This document shows positions 59,393 through 64,000 of a stretch of DNA of 64,000 bases, piece by piece. This stretch comes from Vulcanimicrobiota bacterium (GTDB taxonomy: Bacteria; Vulcanimicrobiota; Xenobia; Xenobiales; JADMJV01): positions 62,001 through 126,000 of the forward strand of contig JAHBVR010000015.1 in NCBI GenBank assembly GCA_019637395.1. The letters are read 5' to 3'. The notes beneath the pieces are model-generated. The model made no database searches. It was not told the DNA's origin and worked only from the letters and a program-made list of their open reading frames with translations. Position 1 is the stretch's first letter; the number at the start of each line of letters is the position of its first letter. The position numbers and the translations under genes are program-made.

Positions 59393-59466
59393 TACTAACC
59401 AGGAAATCCGGTTTGCCTGCAAAACAGAGAGAGCAGTTTGCATTCTGACGGCGACATAGGTGGCTT

Positions 59467-60837
59467 GTGTTAAGCCTGGCGGAAACGAGTTCTTTCGATT
59501 CGTTCAGCACCGGGCCCCTGCTCGGTATTGTCGCCTTCTTTCTGGCCGTCAACGGCTTTTTCGTGGCCCTGGAATTCGCTCTGGTGGCCCTGCGTGAGAC
59601 CAAAGTGGACGAGATGGTGCGCGAGGGCGTGCGCGGCGCCAAACATGTGCAGCACGGCAAGCGCAATGTGGACGACTACGTGGCCGCGGCCCAGTTGGGC
59701 ATCACCATCGCCTCGCTGGTGCTGGGGGCGGCCGGCGAAGCGCTGTTCCGCAAGCCCCTGAGCGCCGCCGGACTCTCCTCCCCGGTGGCTTTGACTTTAT
59801 TGAGCCTGGCCCTGATGACCATGTTACACGTGGTGGTGGGCGAGCAGGTGCCCAAGATGCTGGCCATTCAATTTCCCCAACGGGTGGCCCTGACGGCCGC
59901 CCCGGCCACCGCCTTGTTCCTGCGCCTGTGCCGCCCGGGGATCTGGTTCCTATCCAAGATGACCTCGCTGATCTTGCGCCTTCTGGGCATCCGCGGCGCC
60001 GGCAGTGGCCATGGCCATACGGCTCAGATCTATTCCGAAGAGGAAATTCAAGCGTTACTCGGCCTGCGCGAGGCGGCCGGCCTTTCCGAGCAAGCCGAAA
60101 GTTTGATGGTTTCGCGCGTCTTCAGCTTCTTCGATATGGTGGCCACCCAGGTGATGGTGCCGCGCACGGAAATGGTCTGCGTACCTTCCGATTCGACGCT
60201 GAGAGATCTGGCCGCGCTGGCCTCGGAAGAGCGTCACGAACGCTATCCGGTCTACGGAGAAAACCTCGACGACATCAAAGGGGTGGTGCTGCTCAAAGAC
60301 GTCATCAGCGCCATCAACCAGCAGCGCGGCCTGGACGCTCCCGTCACCACCGTCATGCGCGAAATCTTCGCGGTTCCCGGCAGCAAGGGCGTTTCCAAAC
60401 TGATGCGGGAAATGAAAAAGCACCGGACGCGCTTGGCGTTGGTGCTGGATGAATACGGCGGCACGGCCGGCATGGTCACCTATGGCGACCTGCTTGAGCG
60501 GATTGTAGGCGAGGTCGAGGAGTCGACCACTCCCGTCGAGGATGAAGACATTGTGACTCTGGGCGACAATCTGTATTCGGTCTCGGGACTGGTGGTCATC
60601 AGCGATGTCGAAGAGCAATTCGACGTCGATATCGACGACGAGCACAATGATACCATTGGTGGCACGGTTTTCAGCCAACTGGGACGCAAGCCCCAAGTGG
60701 GCGACGTGGTCGAGGCCTTTGGCCTGCGGCTGGAAGTCGAGTCCATGGACGGACTGCGCATCGATCGCTTGAAAGTGGCCAAACTGGTGCGCACGCCCGA
60801 GGACGAGTTACACGACAGTCACGAAGCCAAGGGTTGA
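59467..60837 (+). CDS. CNNM/CorC-family protein (hemolysin-type, DUF21 plus CBS pair)
   Basis: 456 residues from GTG 59467 with AGGTGG upstream. An N-terminal CNNM (DUF21) membrane domain of about 190 residues (NGFFVALEFALVALRETK, VVVGEQVPKMLAI), then two CBS domains (VMVPRTEMVCVP; VTTVMREIFAVP), then a CorC/HlyC domain (NLYSVSGLVVISDVEEQF, TIGGTVFSQLGRKPQVGDVV). Such proteins act in Mg2+/Co2+ efflux or control. It ends 19 bp inside a small convergent frame. Strong assignment to family, ion specificity unknown. Confidence 0.94.
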   Translation: MLSLAETSSFDSFSTGPLLGIVAFFLAVNGFFVALEFALVALRETKVDEMVREGVRGAKHVQHGKRNVDDYVAAAQLGITIASLVLGAAGEALFRKPLSAAGLSSPVALTLLSLALMTMLHVVVGEQVPKMLAIQFPQRVALTAAPATALFLRLCRPGIWFLSKMTSLILRLLGIRGAGSGHGHTAQIYSEEEIQALLGLREAAGLSEQAESLMVSRVFSFFDMVATQVMVPRTEMVCVPSDSTLRDLAALASEERHERYPVYGENLDDIKGVVLLKDVISAINQQRGLDAPVTTVMREIFAVPGSKGVSKLMREMKKHRTRLALVLDEYGGTAGMVTYGDLLERIVGEVEESTTPVEDEDIVTLGDNLYSVSGLVVISDVEEQFDVDIDDEHNDTIGGTVFSQLGRKPQVGDVVEAFGLRLEVESMDGLRIDRLKVAKLVRTPEDELHDSHEAKG

Positions 60838-61016
60838 TTCGTCTTTAAGGAATGGAGCAGCTCCTGGGCTTGCTCGAAAGTGAGATCGGGGTTGGCCCCC
60901 ATCATCATATTGATAGGTCCGCGAATCGACGCGTTGGCCCGAAAGCCGCCGGGACCGCTGTAAGCAGGCTGTAACCATGGTGGGATACTATTTGCGGTAG
61001 GAATCAGAGAACTCAC
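60819..61016 (-). CDS. Possible small hypothetical protein
   Basis: 65 residues from GTG 61016 with a GAAGAG site. Pro/Ser-rich start (SSLIPTANSIPPWLQPAYSG), then MMMGANPDLTFEQAQELL, which looks like a short UBA- or helix-like motif. It overlaps the end of the CNNM gene by 19 bp on the opposite strand, which lowers confidence. No signal peptide or membrane helix. Confidence 0.45.
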   Translation of the reverse strand: MSSLIPTANSIPPWLQPAYSGPGGFRANASIRGPINMMMGANPDLTFEQAQELLHSLKTNQPLAS

Positions 61017-61118
61017 TCGTCACTCTTCTTTCCGTCGCTTCACACTCTGTGGCTTGATTGTAAATCGCTCATGTTGCCAGGATGTTGCCATCCGGACAAA
61101 TTTGGGTATGCCTCGAAA

Positions 61119-62165
61119 ATGACTTCTGTTGCTGACGAAATCGCTCGTTTCAATCTGACGGTGCCCTTGGCCGCCTCGCCGACTCCCCCCTCCAGTTGGT
61201 ACCTGCGACCGGATATTTTGCAGGCGGAGCAAGAGAAGCTGTTGTTACGTAGTTGGCAGCCGGTTTGCCGGGTGGAGCAACTGGCCGAACAGGGTGCTTT
61301 TGTGTCGGGCATTTTCTTGGACCAGCCCTGGGTGGTCACGCGGGACGGTTGTTTGCGGGCTTTTTATAATGTGTGCCGCCACCACGCGGCGCTGGTGGCC
61401 CAGGGCGAGGGTTGCGCGGCCAAACTCACCTGCCCCTATCATGGTTGGACTTACGACCTGGACGGCCGCTTGCGCTCGGCGCCGCGTTTGGGGGCGGTCA
61501 AGGAGTTTCAGCGAGAATTGTATGGTTTGCGGCCGATTGCCCTGGAAGTCTGGGGTCCCTGGGTGTGGCTGAATTTTTCCACCGATCCCCAGCCTCTCCT
61601 GAATCAATTGGAGCCCCTGGCCGGCCGGGTTTCTCTGGATGGGCTGCGCTATGTTTGCACGCGTAGCTACGATCTCGAATGCAACTGGAAAGTCTACGTG
61701 GACAATTACCTGGATGGGGGCTATCACGTCGAGGTAGCCCATCAGGCGCTGGCCTCACAGTTGGATCTGGACGCCTATCAAACTTCGGTGGAAGGCTCGC
61801 TGGTGCTGCAGGAATGCGGAGCCTCCTCCGAGCGTTTGGGCAACCGGGCCGTTTATGCCTGGCTCTACCCCAACTGGATGTTCAACCGTTACGGGCCGGT
61901 GCTGGATATCAATTGGGTGATTCCCCTGGGTCCCGAACGCTGCCGGACCGTCTTCGAGTATTTCTTTGACGCTTCTTGTAGCGATGAGTTTATTGCCACC
62001 AGCCTGGAAGCCAGTCACCAGGTGCAACTGGAGGACGTGGAGATCTGCGAGTCGGTGCAGCGCGGCCTGCGCTCCCAGGGTTACGATGTGGGCCGCTACG
62101 CGCCCTCGCTGGAGATCGGCGAATATTCTTTTCACCATTGGCTGGCCCGCGATCTGGCATGTTGA
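61119..62165 (+). CDS. Rieske non-haem iron oxygenase, choline monooxygenase-like
   Basis: 348 residues from ATG 61119. Rieske [2Fe-2S] ligands: CRHH (C-x-H) and CPYHGWTYD (C-x-x-H) 19 residues later. The mononuclear iron site is in NWKVYVDNYLDGGYHVEVAH, with the DNYLDGGYH sequence of plant choline monooxygenase, and the following EDVEICESVQRGLRSQGYDVGRYAP segment is also typical of that subgroup. The enzyme probably hydroxylates a quaternary amine or similar small substrate, using a separate reductase not encoded here. It overlaps the next gene by 7 bp. Confidence 0.9.
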   Translation: MTSVADEIARFNLTVPLAASPTPPSSWYLRPDILQAEQEKLLLRSWQPVCRVEQLAEQGAFVSGIFLDQPWVVTRDGCLRAFYNVCRHHAALVAQGEGCAAKLTCPYHGWTYDLDGRLRSAPRLGAVKEFQRELYGLRPIALEVWGPWVWLNFSTDPQPLLNQLEPLAGRVSLDGLRYVCTRSYDLECNWKVYVDNYLDGGYHVEVAHQALASQLDLDAYQTSVEGSLVLQECGASSERLGNRAVYAWLYPNWMFNRYGPVLDINWVIPLGPERCRTVFEYFFDASCSDEFIATSLEASHQVQLEDVEICESVQRGLRSQGYDVGRYAPSLEIGEYSFHHWLARDLAC

Positions 62166-63136
62166 AGATTCTCTTCTGTCTGCTGCTGGTGGCCACGGCG
62201 GCCGCCGAGGAAGTAGTTTATTCGGTCGCCTGGTGCGGCGCCGGGAAGTATCTCATCAGCACCGCTTCCGGCCGGAGCCTGCGCCTGCATGACGCGGCCA
62301 CCGGCAAAATCAGGAAGAGCGTGAAAGTTCCCGGCCAGGCCGCCGTGTACGTTCCTTTTGGTCCCGATTCCGGCACAGATGAGGAGAATCGACTCTACGT
62401 AACCGGCGGCGGAGATTTTGCGGTGACCTGTGGAGTGGACCAAATGCTACACTGGTGGAAAATTCCGCAACTGACCAGCCCTCTGCACAAAGAGATCAAC
62501 TACGAGCTGGTGGGCATGTCGATGGCGGCCAACGGCAAGCTGCTCGCTTATACCAGCACCAGCAGTCGCTATCTGGACTCGGAGATGGTGCTGTTGCGAT
62601 GGCAGGACAAAGGAGTGGAATTCGGCTCCTTCAGCGAGTTACCACCACCGGATGGAAGTAGCAGTTTCAGTTCTCCCCGCCTTTCCCCCGACGGTCACTG
62701 GGCCATGGCCTTTACCGGTGCGGATGTCCAATTGTGGAATCTGACCAGACCGGAGTCGGGCAGCCAACATCTCAAAGACGTGTCCATCGGAGGCACCGCC
62801 CTGGCGGCTCGGCACTTTTACACGCAAATTCCGGGAGGTGTCTCGGTCAGGTCGTACACGAATCCGGAGCAATCCTTGCGAACTTTCGCCTGTCAAAACC
62901 CGCGCGCGGCGGGGGTGGATGCCCGGGAGAAGCGTCTGGTGGTGCTTACTTGGGATAATTTGTATTGCTGGGACCTGACCAGGCCCGAGCAGGCGCCTCG
63001 AGTCTGGCGGCACCGTGCGGAATTCATGCAGTTTTCACCGGACGGAGGCAAGGTCATGCTCCGAAGCGAGAAAGCCATCGAGGTTTGGAGCCTGCAACCC
63101 CACCAGTTGCTTTTCCGCTGGAAGCTGGGCTCCTAG
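62159..63136 (+). CDS. Secreted WD40-like beta-propeller protein
   Basis: 325 residues from ATG 62159, with signal peptide LKILFCLLLVATAAA. The mature part has recurring WD-like strands: SVAWCGAGKYLISTASGRSLRLHD, SPRLSPDGHWAMAF...VQLWNL, MQFSPDGGKVML...IEVWSL. About five to six blades are expected. Its start overlaps the Rieske gene (ATGTTGA), so they are translationally coupled, and a terminator follows, so they form a two-gene unit. A periplasmic binding or scaffold role is likely; the link to the oxygenase is unexplained. Confidence 0.82.
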   Translation: MLKILFCLLLVATAAAEEVVYSVAWCGAGKYLISTASGRSLRLHDAATGKIRKSVKVPGQAAVYVPFGPDSGTDEENRLYVTGGGDFAVTCGVDQMLHWWKIPQLTSPLHKEINYELVGMSMAANGKLLAYTSTSSRYLDSEMVLLRWQDKGVEFGSFSELPPPDGSSSFSSPRLSPDGHWAMAFTGADVQLWNLTRPESGSQHLKDVSIGGTALAARHFYTQIPGGVSVRSYTNPEQSLRTFACQNPRAAGVDAREKRLVVLTWDNLYCWDLTRPEQAPRVWRHRAEFMQFSPDGGKVMLRSEKAIEVWSLQPHQLLFRWKLGS

Positions 63137-63140
63137 AGCG

Positions 63141-63177
63141 AAAAAGCCCCGCCTCTTTTTCAAGAGGCGGGGCTTTT
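63141..63177. terminator. Bidirectional terminator
   Basis: AAAAAGCCCCGCCTC, a short T-rich loop and GAGGCGGGGCTTTT sit between the convergent beta-propeller and nrdJ genes and can serve both. Confidence 0.9.
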
Positions 63178-63191
63178 GCGTTAATTCTAGC

Positions 63192-64000
63192 TTAACACTC
63201 GGAATAGCCGCAGCTGTAGCAGGTCTGGCAGCCTTCGATGGCCTGGAAGCTGACGTTGCCGCAGCTCGGGCAGATATCCGCGCTGACCTGGGTTTTGGGA
63301 GTGTGGTGGTGGACCGGCGGGGCTTCTTCGTATTCGCCGGAGTCGGCGCTCTCGAGGTATTGCTCCTCGAGGGCCTGAGCCAGCGCGTCGGGCAATGAGC
63401 GCACGCGGTTTTTCCCAAAACCGAGCGAGCGGGGACCGCCGATACCGGAGAGCTGGTTGATGATCTCGTTGACGCGCTCCTTGGGAGTCAGGGGGGACTG
63501 GAAGCGCAGTACCAACGAGGCCATACGGCCCAGCGCTTCGGCCATCGCCTTGATATCCGATCCGCCCTTACCGATGTCGACGAAGACCTCGAAAGGCCGC
63601 CCTTCAGCGTCGTCGTTCATGGTGATATGGGCGGTGCCGGCGGGCGTATTCTTGGAAACGGTGACGCCGTAGCGTTTGTAGGGACGGGGGCGAATCTTGG
63701 GCTCGTGCTTCGGCTCCATATGGACCACCGGGGCCGGGACCACGGGGGCGGGAGCGGCCGGGGTTTCTTCCAGCTTGAGGTTGAGCACCTGCTCGTCGCG
63801 CGACTGGTCGCGGTAGATAGTGCCGCCTTTGCAGCCGAGCTTATACATCAGCTCATAAAGTTCGCGGGTCTGCTCGAGGGTGAAGTCCGACGGGCAGTTG
63901 CAGGTCTTGGAGATGGCCGAATCGACCCAGCGCTGGATGGCGGCCTGCACGCGCACGTGCTGTTCGGGCGTCAGATCCATGGCGCTGACGAAGAAATCGG
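63192..64000 (-). CDS. nrdJ: Class II (B12-dependent) ribonucleotide reductase, C-terminal part
   Basis: Only the last 268 residues or so are in the window; the gene continues past the right edge. ISKTCNCP and TRELYELMYKLGCKGGTIYRD match the C-terminus of the NrdJ barrel; a Pro/Ala-rich linker leads to a TSCPD domain (FEVFVDIGKGGSDIKAMAEALGRMASL) and a terminal zinc ribbon (CPSCGNVSF...CQTCYSCGYSEC). NrdJ makes deoxyribonucleotides using adenosylcobalamin and works with or without oxygen. The long C-terminal extension with TSCPD and zinc ribbon is a common form in deep-branching phyla. Confidence 0.93.
   Translation of the reverse strand, partial: DFFVSAMDLTPEQHVRVQAAIQRWVDSAISKTCNCPSDFTLEQTRELYELMYKLGCKGGTIYRDQSRDEQVLNLKLEETPAAPAPVVPAPVVHMEPKHEPKIRPRPYKRYGVTVSKNTPAGTAHITMNDDAEGRPFEVFVDIGKGGSDIKAMAEALGRMASLVLRFQSPLTPKERVNEIINQLSGIGGPRSLGFGKNRVRSLPDALAQALEEQYLESADSGEYEEAPPVHHHTPKTQVSADICPSCGNVSFQAIEGCQTCYSCGYSEC

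Overview
The window is GC-rich, densely coded bacterial chromosome. It has housekeeping genes (speA, an NAD-type isocitrate dehydrogenase, serS, serC, mutY, a class I fructose-bisphosphate aldolase, a type IA topoisomerase, the end of a class II ribonucleotide reductase, one tRNA-Arg). Between them lie eukaryote-like Ser/Thr kinases, an FHA-BTAD regulator, pseudopilins, a PilT pair and many lineage-specific secreted or disordered proteins. No rRNA, CRISPR array, insertion sequence or phage is visible. The mix suggests an environmental bacterium of an under-sampled phylum (an Armatimonadota/Eremiobacterota-like guess), but the sequence alone does not settle the taxon.

Layout. 1-3.7 kb (minus): a signalling triad of kinase, zinc ribbon-pseudokinase-PP2C fusion and VWA protein. 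4-9.3 kb (minus): speA, a TPR protein, isocitrate dehydrogenase and a nucleotidyltransferase. 9.3-27.7 kb: an accessory region with a Cys-rich secreted protein, two unusual zinc peptidase-like proteins, a HisC-remnant/HAD fusion, an FHA-BTAD regulator, a pseudopilin operon, a second kinase, an esterase, a coiled-coil protein and an XRE-nuclease-fold protein next to a repeated palindromic operator-like element. 27.8-30.6 kb: a cyanophycinase-like peptidase, a decaying two-component system and an FAD oxidoreductase. 30.6-34.2 kb (minus): pilT, a degenerate pilT paralogue, serS. 34.4-38.3 kb: mutY, small secreted proteins and a second XRE-nuclease-fold protein. 38.6-46 kb: topoisomerase, aldolase, an ABC ATPase with an AttH-type protein but no permease, a broken Uma2 gene, tRNA-Arg. 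46-60.8 kb: envelope genes (YheT hydrolase, 3D-domain protein, AI-2E transporter, SPFH and coiled-coil proteins, DUF5693, a duplicated Amj-like flippase, CNNM/CorC) and a serC-glycerate kinase pair. 60.8-64 kb: a choline-monooxygenase-like Rieske enzyme, a beta-propeller protein and nrdJ.

Most notable: (1) two divergent XRE-HTH proteins carrying a DUF559/PD-(D/E)XK-like C-terminus, one beside a 51-bp-spaced double repeat with an 18-bp near-palindrome; (2) a short motif, D-x-V-x-L-S/T, in the first 50 residues of four unrelated accessory proteins, recalling FlgM and possibly an export or docking signal; (3) two enzyme-derived proteins that have lost their catalytic residues (the pseudokinase half of the PP2C fusion and the second PilT) each encoded beside an intact relative.
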